Origin: Pseudomonas sp.
GTDB taxonomy: Bacteria; Pseudomonadota; Gammaproteobacteria; Pseudomonadales; Pseudomonadaceae
Direction of reading: 5' to 3'
NCBI GenBank assembly: GCA_022448005.1
Contig: JAKUTK010000032.1
Location: 1-54,875 of the forward strand
Length of the DNA stretch: 54,875 nt
Shown: positions 8,508-17,248 of the stretch, one piece after another
Numbering within the stretch: the stretch's first letter is position 1
Layout: every line of letters starts with the position of its first letter
Notes under the pieces: model-generated
Databases searched by the model: none
What the model saw: the letters and a program-made list of their open reading frames with translations, nothing else
What the model was told of the DNA's origin: nothing
Program-made: the position numbers and the translations under genes

Positions 8508-9518
8508 ATGAGCCATAAAGCGATATTCGTACAGCCCGGTGGCGGCTACGACCGGGTCGTCGTCGGCACCAGCGAGGCGGCCACGCCAGCGGCCGGTCAA
8601 ATCACCGTGCGGCTGCGAGCCAACTCACTCAACTATCACGATTTCGCGGTCGTGAGCGGTATGTGGGGGCCGAGCGAACCGCGCATACCCATGGCCGATG
8701 GTGCGGGTGAGGTAGTCGCGGTGGGTACGGGCGTGAGTGAATTCGTAGTTGGTGATGCGGTGGTTAGCACCTTCTTCCCCGACTGGTTGGCCGGTGAACC
8801 GCTGATCGAAGGCTTCGCCACGGTGCCTGGCGATGGCATCGATGGCTTTGCCCGTGAGATGGTCACCGCTCGTGCCAACTCGTTCACCCATGCGCCCAAG
8901 GGCTACAGCCACGCCGAGGCGGCGACCCTGACCACCGCCGGTCTCACCGCCTGGCGTGCGCTAATGGCTGACGGCAAGCTCAAGCCCGGCGACAGTGTGC
9001 TGATCCAGGGCACCGGCGGCGTTTCCATCTTCGCCCTGCAATTTGCCAAGATGGCAGGTGCCACGGTCATTGCCACCTCGTCCAGCGATGCCAAGCTTGA
9101 GCGCCTGCGTGAGATGGGAGCCGATCATCTGATCAACTATCGCAGCACGCCGGCCTGGGGCGAGACGGTGCGTCAGCTCACCGACGGCCGTGGCGTCGAC
9201 CATGTGATCGAAGTGGGCGGCCCGGCAACGCTGGAGCAGTCCATGGTGGCCGCGCGCATCGGCGGGCATATCTCGGTCATCGGTATTCTCACCGGTGTTG
9301 CCGGCGAGCTGCCGCTGGTGCCGGCGCTGGTGCGCCAGTTGCGTTTACAGGGCGTACTGGTCGGCAGCCGCACACAGCAGCAGGAGATGATCCGAGCCAT
9401 CGATGCCAATGGCATTCGCCCGGTGATCGACAAGCATTTTGCACTGGACGATATCGTCGAGGCGTTCCGCTACCAGGAAACCAACCAGCACTTCGGCAAG
9501 ATCTGCCTGGATATCTGA
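8508..9518 (+). CDS. Zinc-independent medium-chain dehydrogenase/quinone-oxidoreductase-like protein
   Basis: A 336-residue MDR-superfamily NAD(P)(H) oxidoreductase. The N-terminal GroES-like domain includes RANSLNYHDFAVVSG and PMADGAGEVVAVG; the usual structural-zinc Cys cluster and catalytic Cys are missing. The Rossmann domain has LIQGTGGVSIFALQFAKMAG followed by the Ser/Lys-rich ATSSSDAKLERLREMGADH, typical of NADPH-preferring enzymes. AGAGGAG at 8495-8501 precedes the ATG. The family includes quinone oxidoreductases, enoyl reductases and crotonyl-type enzymes, so the substrate is open. It stands alone after the 7.8-8.5 kb gap. Confidence 0.9.
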   Translation: MSHKAIFVQPGGGYDRVVVGTSEAATPAAGQITVRLRANSLNYHDFAVVSGMWGPSEPRIPMADGAGEVVAVGTGVSEFVVGDAVVSTFFPDWLAGEPLIEGFATVPGDGIDGFAREMVTARANSFTHAPKGYSHAEAATLTTAGLTAWRALMADGKLKPGDSVLIQGTGGVSIFALQFAKMAGATVIATSSSDAKLERLREMGADHLINYRSTPAWGETVRQLTDGRGVDHVIEVGGPATLEQSMVAARIGGHISVIGILTGVAGELPLVPALVRQLRLQGVLVGSRTQQQEMIRAIDANGIRPVIDKHFALDDIVEAFRYQETNQHFGKICLDI

Positions 9519-9754
9519 GGGCTGATGTCGGCGGCGGCCTCGTTTGTAATGTGCGGTAACGCTGCCGACTATGTTTTTGTATGACTCTCAAACCGCTCAT
9601 TTCTTGCAAGGCCATCTGCCCGCCGCACAGACCATTGTGGCCGATGATGTCTGCGGCTGTTCCATGGACGCGGCTCTCACCGGACTTCGGAAAATTGACC
9701 GTCGACTGGTTGCTAAGCGGCGTGCTGGTGCGGCTGTTCCATGAACGGAGCGAG

Positions 9755-10033
9755 ATGAAACCGGATGCACTGAAGCAGATGCTCATGGCACTGGTGGCAC
9801 TCCGTATCTGGCAGCAGAGCTCCGCACGGCAGCTATTGCTTCAGCTACGCTATCTGGCGGATGCGGCGACCGAAATGTTGCTCGGCGATGTGGCTGCCGA
9901 GTGGCAGATCAGGGAGAGCGGTCTGCGTTACACGTTTGATCTCGGGCGCAGGCAGGGTGATGCAATGCCTGCTCCGCGACATGCGCTGCGCGCCGGCAAT
10001 GAGGAAGGGATAGATTTCAGTTTCACGTGCTAG
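9755..10033 (+). CDS. Small hypothetical protein
   Basis: A possible 92-residue protein from ATG 9755, with GGAGCGAG just upstream. It starts MKPDALKQMLMALVALRIWQ and has a Leu/Ala-rich helical middle and no domain I recognise. Just before it, a 57-codon frame (9571-9744, starting MFLYDSQTAHFLQG) ends ten bases upstream, so the two could be coupled small genes or one frameshifted gene. The open frame of the larger ORF extends back to 9581 but overlaps the 57-codon frame. Whether it is expressed is uncertain. Confidence 0.35.
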   Translation: MKPDALKQMLMALVALRIWQQSSARQLLLQLRYLADAATEMLLGDVAAEWQIRESGLRYTFDLGRRQGDAMPAPRHALRAGNEEGIDFSFTC

Positions 10034-10064
10034 GGATAGCCTGTTTCAGTCAAAGCAATCCCAT

Positions 10065-10292
10065 TCATCCCTGAGGCTTCGCTATCCACGGCGCAACGAT
10101 CTGCAAATCCCCAATAAGCAGCTGCGCCGCTACCATCCAGCCCATCGCGCCGATCAACCCCAATGACAGATGCCCAACCACGATGCCGATCGCGATCTGT
10201 TTCCAGAGCCCAGCGTGCGAGTTGGTATGGGCGGCAACGGTGCGATAGGGCGTTTCGCGCTCAGCGCGCATATTGTCGAAGTCGTCTCTCAT
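10065..10292 (-). CDS. Small membrane protein, hypothetical
   Basis: A 75-residue protein. The polar N-terminus (MRDDFDNMRAERETPYR) is followed by two hydrophobic stretches (about residues 30-48, IAIGIVVGHLSLGLIGAMG, and WMVAAQLLIG), consistent with one or two inner-membrane helices. The ATG at 10292 is preferred over one 13 codons upstream because of the GAGAGCG preceding it. The gene lies 37 bp beyond the terminator of the tRNA-Met gene, on the same strand. No family recognised. Confidence 0.5.
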   Translation of the reverse strand: MRDDFDNMRAERETPYRTVAAHTNSHAGLWKQIAIGIVVGHLSLGLIGAMGWMVAAQLLIGDLQIVAPWIAKPQG

Positions 10293-10329
10293 GGTGCGCT
10301 CTCGGTGCGGTTGGCTAAACGGCAGGCAC

Positions 10330-10363
10330 AAAAAAAGGGTCCAGCTTTCGCTGAACCCTTTTT
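10330..10363 (-). terminator. Rho-independent terminator of tRNA-Met
   Basis: The minus strand forms AAAGGGTTCAGC-GAAA-GCTGGACCCTTT followed by a T run: an 11-12 bp stem with one mismatch and a GAAA tetraloop, 5 bp after the tRNA 3' end. It is A/T-flanked on both sides, so it may act in both directions. Confidence 0.85.
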
Positions 10364-10368
10364 GAATT

Positions 10369-10445
10369 TGGTGGCTACGCAGGGACTTGAACCCCGGACC
10401 CCAGCATTATGAATGCTATGCTCTAACCAACTGAGCTACGTAGCC
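10369..10445 (-). tRNA. tRNA-Met (CAT), elongator type
   Basis: A 77-nt cloverleaf on the minus strand. The acceptor stem GGCTACG pairs with CGTAGCC, followed by A and encoded CCA. The D arm is GCTCAGTTGGTTAGAGC. The anticodon loop TTCATAA carries CAT, and the T arm contains GGTTCAAGTCC. The perfect first acceptor pair (G1-C72) and D-arm form point to elongator Met rather than initiator. A strong promoter lies directly upstream. Confidence 0.95.
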
Positions 10446-10456
10446 AAGTGGCGCGC

Positions 10457-10485
10457 ATTATTCGCGCCGAGCGGTTGTGTGTCAA
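10457..10485 (-). promoter_or_regulatory. Sigma-70 promoter of tRNA-Met
   Basis: On the minus strand, TTGACA (10485-10480) and AATAAT (10462-10457) are 17 bp apart, ending 12 bp before the tRNA. The bases after the -10 box are G/C-rich (GCGCCAC), the discriminator type seen at stringently controlled stable-RNA promoters. Confidence 0.8.
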
Positions 10486-10902
10486 CCCTCCGGGTGTGCT
10501 TTTTCTACCTGCTTTTTCAAATGCTTATGCCGCCGGTCCGACCGTTGTCGGTGCGCTGGCGCTCAATCCCGTTTGGCGCGTGTCTAGGGGTGGCCAGGCG
10601 CTCGTTGCGGTCGGGCGAGGCGATCTGTTGCAGCTCCCGCGTCTGTCATTCGCAGCACTTGCGCGGAAGGCTGGCAGCGAGGCGTTCGCATTTGGTGCTG
10701 GCCAAGGCAAACGTAAGGTGCTCCAACCGATCCATGTGGTTTTACTACCGCTACACCGCGCCAGCTGCACGGATCATCTGTTTTTCCATCTGTCTGAGCG
10801 CGTGCAAGGCGAGCATGCCTGGACGTGTCATGGATGACCGGTCCGAACGATGCAGTGCCGGGCCTGCCTAATTCGTCAGGCACCTATGCGAGGAGATCAA
10901 TC
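10486..10902. other. 417-bp stretch without a recognisable gene
   Basis: Several overlapping open frames exist on both strands, but none shows a recognisable domain or a ribosome site. The ribosome site of the next small gene lies at the right end. I see no repeat or RNA gene here. Confidence 0.4.
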
Positions 10903-11097
10903 ATGCTCAGCATTACCCTTCCAAGCGATAAGCCGCTGCATCCCTGGCTGGCGGACGAATCGCCGTTGAACGACCTCGACGACGCCGAGAGTGACACCGA
11001 GCTGGACGATGGCGGCGTTCTGCCGGACGAAGTACTTGAGCAGCTGGAAAAAGAACCGCCACCCCCGGACCCGATGCCTGATCCTGGCGTGATGTAG
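10903..11097 (+). CDS. Small acidic protein, hypothetical
   Basis: A 64-residue, strongly acidic and proline-rich protein, starting MLSITLPSDKPLHPWLADE, with a DDLDDAESDTELDD run and a tail of PPPPDPMPDPG. AGGAG at 10890-10894 sits at a normal distance from ATG 10903. Composition suggests an unstructured cytoplasmic protein. I recognise no family. It stands alone between two gene-poor gaps; its neighbour is the metallophosphoesterase 418 bp on. Confidence 0.5.
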   Translation: MLSITLPSDKPLHPWLADESPLNDLDDAESDTELDDGGVLPDEVLEQLEKEPPPPDPMPDPGVM

Positions 11098-11514
11098 CGG
11101 TTAGTTTGTACTTATCGTGGTGCTAGCCGTGCCGGAGGCGTGCAACGGTGAGGCTGGCGCGCTCCAGCTCTGCACCAAGGTGGGAGGGCAGCTGCGGTTC
11201 TGGCTCGATCAATCATTCGCTTGCGGTCGGGTCTGTCCGGCGGTGGCCATTCACGCTGGGCGCCGAATCAATCCGGACACCTCAGTGGATAGGATGTGAA
11301 CGGGTGGGTAAATAGTTAGTGACGGCCAACGTCTATCACGGTTGGCGCTGGTCGGAAGGTCTATGCCCTATGAGCCGCGCTTTTTCTGTGCTTTGGCATA
11401 GGGGCGTTAGGAACGTCCATGGTATCCGAGCTATAGATTCTTTTCGGTCCGTTACGCCGCCTGCGGCCAGGGTGCGTAACAATATGCCCCTCCTTGCTCA
11501 AGAGACGCTAACGC
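11098..11514. other. 417-bp stretch without a recognisable gene
   Basis: No ORF with a recognisable domain, no tRNA and no clear hairpin terminator seen. It presumably holds the promoter of the metallophosphoesterase gene. Confidence 0.4.
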
Positions 11515-12603
11515 ATGAACAGGCGGTTGTTGGTTGTTGCGCTGCTGATTGGCTTGCATGTGTTCATCGGCGTCACGCTCATTCCAGATCTTTCACTCGG
11601 GCTGTTCGGCAGCGTCTTGGCGTGGGGCTATCTCGTGCTCTCGGCTGTGCTGATGCGTTTCGGCGTGCTGGTGCGCGGAGCGGGAAGTGCGCTGCTGGCG
11701 TGGTCCGGCCTGGCGATCTTCGCACTGCTGCGCGCCTTTGTTTTGGTGGTGGCCTCGCTGCTCGGGTGGGAGTCGGCTGCTATCGGGCGGGGCTCGGCGT
11801 TGGCCGTGATCGTTGCGGTCGCAGCGGTCACCCTGTTCGGCGTGCTCAATGCGCGGCGCACGGCTCGTGTGGTTGAACGCGACATTGCGCTGCGAGATCT
11901 TCCTCCTGGGCTGGAGGGCTTCAGCATCGTGCAGCTCAGCGACATCCACGTGGGGCCGACGATCAAGCAGGGCTACATCGATGCGATCGTCAGGCGGGTC
12001 AACGGGCTTTCGCCGGACCTCATCGTGATTACCGGTGATCTGGTAGATGGCGGCGTTGCCGATCTGGCCGATGACATTGCCCCGTTGGCGCAACTAAGCG
12101 CGCGGCATGGTACGTATGTGGTGACCGGCAATCACGAGTATTACTCCGGTGCGGACAGCTGGATTGCCGAGTTCGAGCGGCTGGGTATGGCCGTGCTGCT
12201 CAATCGTCATGTTCAGCTCGAACACGGCCATGCACGTATGGTATTGGCAGGCATTGCCGATTACTCGGCCGAGCTGTTTCGGCCCAACCATCGCAGCGAT
12301 CCGGTCGCAGCATTTGCCGGTGCGCCCGATGACGTGCCGCGCATCCTGCTGGCGCACCAACCCCGTTCGGCCAAGGCCGCGTTGGAGGTGGGCTGCGATC
12401 TGCAGTTGTCGGGACATACGCACGGCGGGCAGTTCTGGCCCTGGATGCATTTCGTGCGTTGGCAGCAGCCTTGGGTGGCGGGGTTGCAGCGCGTCGGTGA
12501 AATGCAGATCTATATCAGCCGTGGCACCGGTTACTGGGGGCCGCCGCTGCGCTTTGGGGCGCCGTCGGAGATCACGCGGATTCGCTTGGTCAGGGCTGTT
12601 TGA
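11515..12603 (+). CDS. Membrane-anchored metallophosphoesterase (YaeI/YkuE type)
   Basis: A 362-residue calcineurin-like phosphoesterase. The first 120 or so residues hold about four hydrophobic helices. The catalytic domain follows with all metal-site motifs: LSDIHVG (D-x-H), GDLVDGG (GD), GNHEYY (GNH[DE]), LLAHQP (H) and LSGHTHGGQ (GHxH). This arrangement fits the family of inner-membrane phosphoesterases that includes UDP-diacylglucosamine-type and YaeI-type hydrolases; the substrate is unknown. It runs alone on the plus strand and its stop lies 8 bp from the convergent stop of the DNA glycosylase gene. Confidence 0.9.
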   Translation: MNRRLLVVALLIGLHVFIGVTLIPDLSLGLFGSVLAWGYLVLSAVLMRFGVLVRGAGSALLAWSGLAIFALLRAFVLVVASLLGWESAAIGRGSALAVIVAVAAVTLFGVLNARRTARVVERDIALRDLPPGLEGFSIVQLSDIHVGPTIKQGYIDAIVRRVNGLSPDLIVITGDLVDGGVADLADDIAPLAQLSARHGTYVVTGNHEYYSGADSWIAEFERLGMAVLLNRHVQLEHGHARMVLAGIADYSAELFRPNHRSDPVAAFAGAPDDVPRILLAHQPRSAKAALEVGCDLQLSGHTHGGQFWPWMHFVRWQQPWVAGLQRVGEMQIYISRGTGYWGPPLRFGAPSEITRIRLVRAV

Positions 12604-12611
12604 GTCAGAAA

Positions 12612-13310
12612 CTAGCTCGCCAATGACTCGCGGCGCAGCAGTGCGTAATCCTGGCCTTCTTGTTGCCCGCGACGCAGCGGATTACGCGTGCAGTGCGCGG
12701 CAAAGCCCGCATCCACGAAGCGGTAGGGCAGATGCTCGTCGCGGCCGGCCGGGATGCCCAGGCGTGTTGTCTGGATGATGTCCGGCCGGGCGCCAATGTC
12801 GTCCACGCGCAGCCTGGCAGGATCCATGCGCTGGGCATTCCACTCCGTCACCTTCAGCCCCAGTGCTTTGCATAGCAGTGTTTGGCCGGAGCAGAGGCGG
12901 GTCAGGGGACGTGGCCCGCCTGCGGCCGCGGGGCTGTTGGTGCGCATGCGTTCGATGGACTCTTCACATGACAGCGAGTCTACCCAGGGATATCCAGCCT
13001 TGATGCAGACGGCGTTGCCGTCCCCTTGTACGCTGAAATTGAGCGAGTCCCCGCCGCGTGAATAATAGAGATAGAGATGGCCGGATGGCATGAACATGGC
13101 GCGCCGTGAGGGGCTGTGGCCGAGGGATGAGTGACTGGCTTTCTCGTCGATGTAGTAGGCCTCTGTCTCGATGATGCGCGCCGACAACCACAGCCCGTCG
13201 ACGCAGTGGCGAATCACGGTTCCAAGCAATGCCTGAGCGACGACTTGCGCGTCCCGGTCGAAAAAGGCGTCGTCGAGGTGCTGTAGCGGTGGTTCGGTGA
13301 GGCTGTTCAT
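12612..13310 (-). CDS. 3-methyladenine DNA glycosylase, AAG/MPG family
   Basis: A 232-residue base-excision repair glycosylase of the mammalian AAG (Mpg) fold. It removes alkylated purines and deaminated bases from DNA. Visible family segments are ALLGTVIRH, RIIETEAYY (with the catalytic Glu), the Tyr/His-rich ASHSSLGHSPSRRAMFMPSG (minor-groove and base-flipping region), LYLYYSRGGDSLNFS and RPLTRLCSGQTLLCKALG. This family is separate from AlkA and Tag. It is a monocistronic gene on the minus strand. Confidence 0.92.
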   Translation of the reverse strand: MNSLTEPPLQHLDDAFFDRDAQVVAQALLGTVIRHCVDGLWLSARIIETEAYYIDEKASHSSLGHSPSRRAMFMPSGHLYLYYSRGGDSLNFSVQGDGNAVCIKAGYPWVDSLSCEESIERMRTNSPAAAGGPRPLTRLCSGQTLLCKALGLKVTEWNAQRMDPARLRVDDIGARPDIIQTTRLGIPAGRDEHLPYRFVDAGFAAHCTRNPLRRGQQEGQDYALLRRESLAS

Positions 13311-13467
13311 CTGGGCTCCGGCTTCGGCAGGTCTGCCTGTTCCGACCGCGCAAGCGGGGCGAATATTCCGCGGATGATGGTCAGATTCCGTACCGGTCGT
13401 CAGTCAGATGCCTGGAGCAGACGCTTTTCCCGACTGTTCAGCAGGACGAGTTTGCGGCTCGGAATGC

Positions 13468-13495
13468 AAAAAGCCTCGCGTGAGCGAGGCTTTTT
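13468..13495 (-). terminator. Terminator after ychF
   Basis: GCCTCGC-GTGA-GCGAGGC stem flanked by five A on the left and five T on the right (13468-13495), 40 bp beyond the ychF stop. It can work in both directions. It ends the lolB-to-ychF block. Confidence 0.9.
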
Positions 13496-13534
13496 GAGAG
13501 TTGCATCAAGCGCATGCCGGGCTGGCGATTTCGC

Positions 13535-14635
13535 TTACACGTTGAAGCGGAAGTGCATCACGTCGCCGTCCTTGATGATGTATTCCTTGCCTTCCAGGCG
13601 CCATTTTCCGGCTTCCTTGGCGCCGGCTTCGCCCTTGTACTGAATGAAGTCGTTATAGGCGACCACTTCGGCGCGGATGAAGCCTTTCTCGAAATCGGTG
13701 TGGATCACGCCGGCACCCTGGGGGGCGGTGGCGCCGATCTTCACGGTCCAGGCGCGGACTTCCTTCACGCCAGCGGTGAAGTAGGTCTGCAGGTTCAGCA
13801 GTTCATAACCGGCACGAATCACGCGGTTCAAGCCGGGCTCTTCGAGGCCTAGCGACTCGAGGAACATATCCTTTTCCTCACCATCGTCTAGCTCGGCGAT
13901 TTCCGCTTCAATCTTGTTGCACACCGGCACCACGACGGCACCTTCTTCGGCTGCGATGGCGTTTACCACGTCCAGATGCGGATTGTTCTCGAAACCGTCT
14001 TCGGCAACGTTGGCGATATACATTACCGGCTTGCTGGTCAGCAGGTGGAAACCCTTGGCCAGTTGCATCTCGTCCTCACCCAGCTTCTTCAGCAGCGTGC
14101 GGGCCGGCTTGCCTTCGGTGAAGTGCGGGATCAGCTTTTCCAGCAGCGCTTTCTGCGCGACGGCTTCCTTGTCGCCGCCCTTGGCGTTGCGTGTGACGCG
14201 CTGCAGTTGCTTTTCGCAGCTGTCGAGGTCGGCAAAGATCAGTTCCAGTTCGATGATTTCGATGTCGCGCTTGGGGTCGACCGAGTTGGAGACGTGAATG
14301 ACGTTCTCGTCTTCAAAGCAGCGCACCACGTGGGCAATTGCATCGGTTTCGCGGATGTTGGCTAGAAACTTGTTGCCCAGACCTTCGCCTTTGGAAGCGC
14401 CTTCAACGAGGCCAGCGATGTCGACGAACTCCATGGTAGTCGGCAGGATTCGCTCTGGCTTGACGATGTCGGCCAGGGCCTGCAGGCGCGGATCGGGCAT
14501 CGGTACGATACCGCTGTTCGGCTCGATGGTGCAGAAGGGGAAGTTTTCCGCAGCGATTCCGGACTTGGTCAGCGCGTTGAACAGGGTGGACTTGCCGACG
14601 TTGGGCAGGCCGACGATGCCGCAATTGAATCCCAT
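13535..14635 (-). CDS. ychF: Redox-regulated ATPase YchF (Obg-like GTPase family)
   Basis: A 366-residue universally conserved P-loop NTPase that binds ribosomes and prefers ATP. It has the P-loop [15 protein letters not shown] at the N-terminus, the switch region [20 protein letters not shown], a degenerate NKxE motif ([11 protein letters not shown]), and a C-terminal TGS domain starting near [17 protein letters not shown] and ending with [11 protein letters not shown]. The family's length is about 363, so it is complete. It is the last gene of the prs/rplY/pth series, which is its normal place in pseudomonads, and is followed by a terminator. Confidence 0.97.
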   Translation of the reverse strand: MGFNCGIVGLPNVGKSTLFNALTKSGIAAENFPFCTIEPNSGIVPMPDPRLQALADIVKPERILPTTMEFVDIAGLVEGASKGEGLGNKFLANIRETDAIAHVVRCFEDENVIHVSNSVDPKRDIEIIELELIFADLDSCEKQLQRVTRNAKGGDKEAVAQKALLEKLIPHFTEGKPARTLLKKLGEDEMQLAKGFHLLTSKPVMYIANVAEDGFENNPHLDVVNAIAAEEGAVVVPVCNKIEAEIAELDDGEEKDMFLESLGLEEPGLNRVIRAGYELLNLQTYFTAGVKEVRAWTVKIGATAPQGAGVIHTDFEKGFIRAEVVAYNDFIQYKGEAGAKEAGKWRLEGKEYIIKDGDVMHFRFNV

Positions 14636-14773
14636 GGTGTCTTGCCTCGGTACTGGCTGGCAGCGGATGCGCTACCGGCGTTGCCAAACTGCGTTAAACG
14701 GCTTCGTGATGCGCTGCAGTGCAAGCTTTCCGCTCAGCCGTTGCCTTGTCTTGCGGTCCCGCGTCGAGTTCGA

Positions 14774-15358
14774 TCAGGCCTTCTGGCTGTGCAGACGCTG
14801 CATCGCACGCGTCCAGTCACCGGCGAGAATCTCGGGTAGCACGTCGAACGTAAAGTCGATGCTGGCGTCGAGCTTTTCACGCTCGGCCTGGGGCGCCCGG
14901 CCCAATACATAACCGGTTACCAGGCTGCTGTGGCCCGGATGACCGATGCCCAGACGCAGGCGGTAGAAATTATTCTGATTGCCGAGCTTGGCAATGATGT
15001 CGCGAAGCCCGTTATGCCCGCCATGGCCGCCGCCCTGTTTGAGCTTGGCAATGCCGGGGGGCATGTCGAGTTCATCGTGGGCAACCAGGATGGACTCGGG
15101 AGGAATTCGGAAAAATCCAGCCAGTGCAGCCACCGCCTGACCGCTGCGGTTCATGAAGGTGGTGGGGATCAACAGGCGGACATCTTCGTCCTGATGGCGA
15201 AACTTGCCGACCAGGCCGAAATACTTGCGATCGGGGCTGAGGTTGACGCCCTTGTGGGCAGCCAGACGCTCAACGAAAAGGGCCCCTGCGTTATGCCGGG
15301 TCTGGTCGTATTCAGGGCCTGGGTTACCCAGGCCGACGATCAGTTTAACGGCAGTCAC
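14774..15358 (-). CDS. pth: Peptidyl-tRNA hydrolase
   Basis: A 194-residue esterase that frees tRNA from dropped-off peptidyl-tRNA. The N-terminal [18 protein letters not shown] holds the catalytic His and tRNA-binding Asn. FMNRSGQAV and HDELDMPPG follow, with the [13 protein letters not shown] segment. The start is GTG at 15358. It is 34 bp downstream of rplY, a pairing seen in most gammaproteobacteria. Confidence 0.97.
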   Translation of the reverse strand: MTAVKLIVGLGNPGPEYDQTRHNAGALFVERLAAHKGVNLSPDRKYFGLVGKFRHQDEDVRLLIPTTFMNRSGQAVAALAGFFRIPPESILVAHDELDMPPGIAKLKQGGGHGGHNGLRDIIAKLGNQNNFYRLRLGIGHPGHSSLVTGYVLGRAPQAEREKLDASIDFTFDVLPEILAGDWTRAMQRLHSQKA

Positions 15359-15392
15359 GACAGAGGCCCTTCCTCAGGTGATGACGAGTGGA

Positions 15393-16010
15393 TTACTCGG
15401 CAGCGCCTTCTTCTTTCGGAGTGTCTTCCTTGCTCACGCGAGGTGCGTGAACGTTGGCAACTGGCAGGTCACTGCCGTGTGCCAGGGCAACCAGCTGAAC
15501 GCCTTTCGGCAGGGTCAGGTCGGTCATGTGCAGAACCTGGCCGACTTCAACCTTGGCCATGTCGACCTCGATGAATTCCGGCAGATCTTGCGGCATGCAA
15601 GACACTTCGACTTCGTTGATGTTGTGCAGGATTTCGCCACCCTGCTGCTTCACGCCAACCGAGGTTTCCTGATTGATGAAGTGCAGCGGAACGGTAGCGG
15701 TCAGCTTGTGACCTTCGACTACGCGGACGAAGTCAGCGTGCAGGACGAAGCCTTTGGACGGATGACGCTGCAGTGCCTTGATCAGAACGGATTCGTTCTG
15801 GCCATCAACATTCAGGGTCAGCACGTGGCTGAAGGAGGCTTCGTTTTCCAGCATCTTGGCCAGATCTTTCAACAGCAGGCTGATGGACTGCGGGGCCTTG
15901 TCACCACCGTAGATTACGGCCGGGACGAGGCTGGCGTTACGACGCAGGCGGCGGCTCGCACCTTTCCCCAGGTCGGAACGCACTTGGGCATTCAGAGTGA
16001 AATCAGTCAT
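15393..16010 (-). CDS. rplY: 50S ribosomal protein L25, long (CTC/TL5) form
   Basis: A 205-residue 5S rRNA-binding protein. The N-terminal L25 domain ([29 protein letters not shown]) is followed by the C-terminal CTC/TL5 domain ([35 protein letters not shown]) and an acidic tail. This is the long form rather than the 94-residue E. coli form. The start at 16010 (MTDFTLNAQ) has GGAG upstream; the open frame extends 30 codons further but without homology. A terminator lies between prs and this gene, so it probably has its own promoter. Confidence 0.96.
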   Translation of the reverse strand: MTDFTLNAQVRSDLGKGASRRLRRNASLVPAVIYGGDKAPQSISLLLKDLAKMLENEASFSHVLTLNVDGQNESVLIKALQRHPSKGFVLHADFVRVVEGHKLTATVPLHFINQETSVGVKQQGGEILHNINEVEVSCMPQDLPEFIEVDMAKVEVGQVLHMTDLTLPKGVQLVALAHGSDLPVANVHAPRVSKEDTPKEEGAAE

Positions 16011-16074
16011 TGTGTTTCTCCAGGATAACAACGCACCCGAAACGCTCGCGACCAGCGCTACCGGGCGGTTGGGC

Positions 16075-16097
16075 AAAAAACCCCGCACGAGGCGGGG
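16075..16097 (-). terminator. Terminator after prs
   Basis: On the minus strand CCCCGC-CTCGT-GCGGGG is followed by six T, 38 bp past the prs stop and upstream of rplY. Confidence 0.88.
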
Positions 16098-16134
16098 CAC
16101 ATTTTCGTTCTGCGCAAAGGGCTAAGCGTTGGGC

Positions 16135-17076
16135 TTAGCGGAACATCGCGCTGATCGATTCAGCATTGCTGATGCGGCGAACCGCTTCAGCCACCATTGG
16201 CGCGATGTCCAGCTGGCGAATACGGGTACAGGCTTGCGCCGCTGCGGACAGCGGAATGGTATTGGTCACGACCAGCTCGTCGAGAACCGAGCCTTCGATG
16301 TTCTCGATGGCGCGACCGGACAGAATCGGGTGAGTGCAATACGCAAAGACCTTGGCAGCGCCATGATCTTTCAGAGCAGTAGCGGCGTGGCACAGAGTGC
16401 CGGCGGTATCGACCATGTCATCGACGAGGATGCAGGTACGACCTTCGATATCGCCAATGATGTGCATCACCTCAGACTGGTTGGCCTTCGGGCGACGCTT
16501 GTCGATGATCGCCAGATCCACACCCAGCGACTTGGCGACGGCACGAGCACGCACCACGCCACCAATATCGGGGGAGACGATCATCAGGTTCTCGAAGCGC
16601 TGAGCCTGGATGTCATCAACCAGGACTGGCGAGCCGTAGATGTTATCCACGGGCATGTCGAAGAAGCCCTGAATCTGATCGGCGTGCAGGTCGACCGTGA
16701 GGACGCGGTTAACGCCTACCACATCGAGCATGTCGGCCACGACCTTGGCACTGATCGGCACACGTGCGGAGCGCGGACGGCGATCCTGACGGGCGTAACC
16801 AAAGTAGGGGATGACGGCTGTAATGCGAGTGGCGGAGGACCGGCGGAAGGCGTCGGCCATCACAACCAGTTCCATCAGATTGTCGTTGGTGGGAGCACAG
16901 GTCGGCTGAATCAGGAAGACGTCCTTACCGCGAACGTTCTCATTGATCTCGACACTGATTTCGCCGTCGGAGAATTTACCGACGTAGGCGTCACCGAGAG
17001 GGATATGCAGCTGACGTACAACACGCCGGGCCAGGTCGGGGTTGGCATTCCCCGTGAAGACCATCATCTTGGACAC
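16135..17076 (-). CDS. prs: Ribose-phosphate pyrophosphokinase (PRPP synthase)
   Basis: A 313-residue enzyme making PRPP from ribose 5-phosphate and ATP, the precursor of nucleotides, His and Trp. It has [14 protein letters not shown] (ATP site), the metal-binding [12 protein letters not shown], the flexible loop region [15 protein letters not shown] with [11 protein letters not shown], and the PRPP-binding loop [13 protein letters not shown]. The start is GTG at 17076 ([10 protein letters not shown]). It follows tRNA-Gln and an intervening terminator, and feeds the same nucleotide pool as upp and hpt further right. Confidence 0.97.
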   Translation of the reverse strand: MSKMMVFTGNANPDLARRVVRQLHIPLGDAYVGKFSDGEISVEINENVRGKDVFLIQPTCAPTNDNLMELVVMADAFRRSSATRITAVIPYFGYARQDRRPRSARVPISAKVVADMLDVVGVNRVLTVDLHADQIQGFFDMPVDNIYGSPVLVDDIQAQRFENLMIVSPDIGGVVRARAVAKSLGVDLAIIDKRRPKANQSEVMHIIGDIEGRTCILVDDMVDTAGTLCHAATALKDHGAAKVFAYCTHPILSGRAIENIEGSVLDELVVTNTIPLSAAAQACTRIRQLDIAPMVAEAVRRISNAESISAMFR

Positions 17077-17111
17077 GCGCAGTACCTGCCTGAGGGTGGA
17101 TCCGATGAAAC

Positions 17112-17147
17112 AAAAAGCTGTTCAAAAGGCCAGGCGTTTTGAACAGC
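17112..17147 (-). terminator. Terminator between tRNA-Gln and prs
   Basis: A perfect 11-bp inverted repeat (17117-17127 against 17137-17147, GCTGTTCAAAA arms) is followed on the minus strand by TTTTTG. It lies 12 bp beyond the tRNA 3' end and 36 bp before the prs start. It may terminate, or attenuate read-through from lolB-ispE-tRNA into prs. Confidence 0.85.
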
Positions 17148-17159
17148 TCTCGTGATGTT

Positions 17160-17234
17160 TGGCAGGGGCGGCTGGATTCGAACCAACGCATGCCAGGATC
17201 AAAACCTGGTGCCTTACCGCTTGGCGACGCCCCT
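17160..17234 (-). tRNA. tRNA-Gln (TTG)
   Basis: A 75-nt cloverleaf with acceptor AGGGGCG pairing with CGCCCCT (first pair A-T), then G and encoded CCA. The D arm is GCCAAGCGGTAAGGC. The anticodon loop TTTTGAT carries TTG, and the T loop contains GGTTCGAATCC. It sits 14 bp after the ispE stop and is probably processed from the ispE transcript. Confidence 0.95.
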
Positions 17235-17248
17235 GTAACGTACAACCT

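Noticed and set aside
10448-10837. Plus-strand frame of 129 codons between tRNA-Met and the small acidic protein
   Set aside because: Overlaps the tRNA promoter, has no ribosome site, and an overlapping frame is equally long; no domain.
16129-17142. 337-codon frame opposite prs
   Set aside because: Antisense to prs, with no domain; typical of high-GC shadows.
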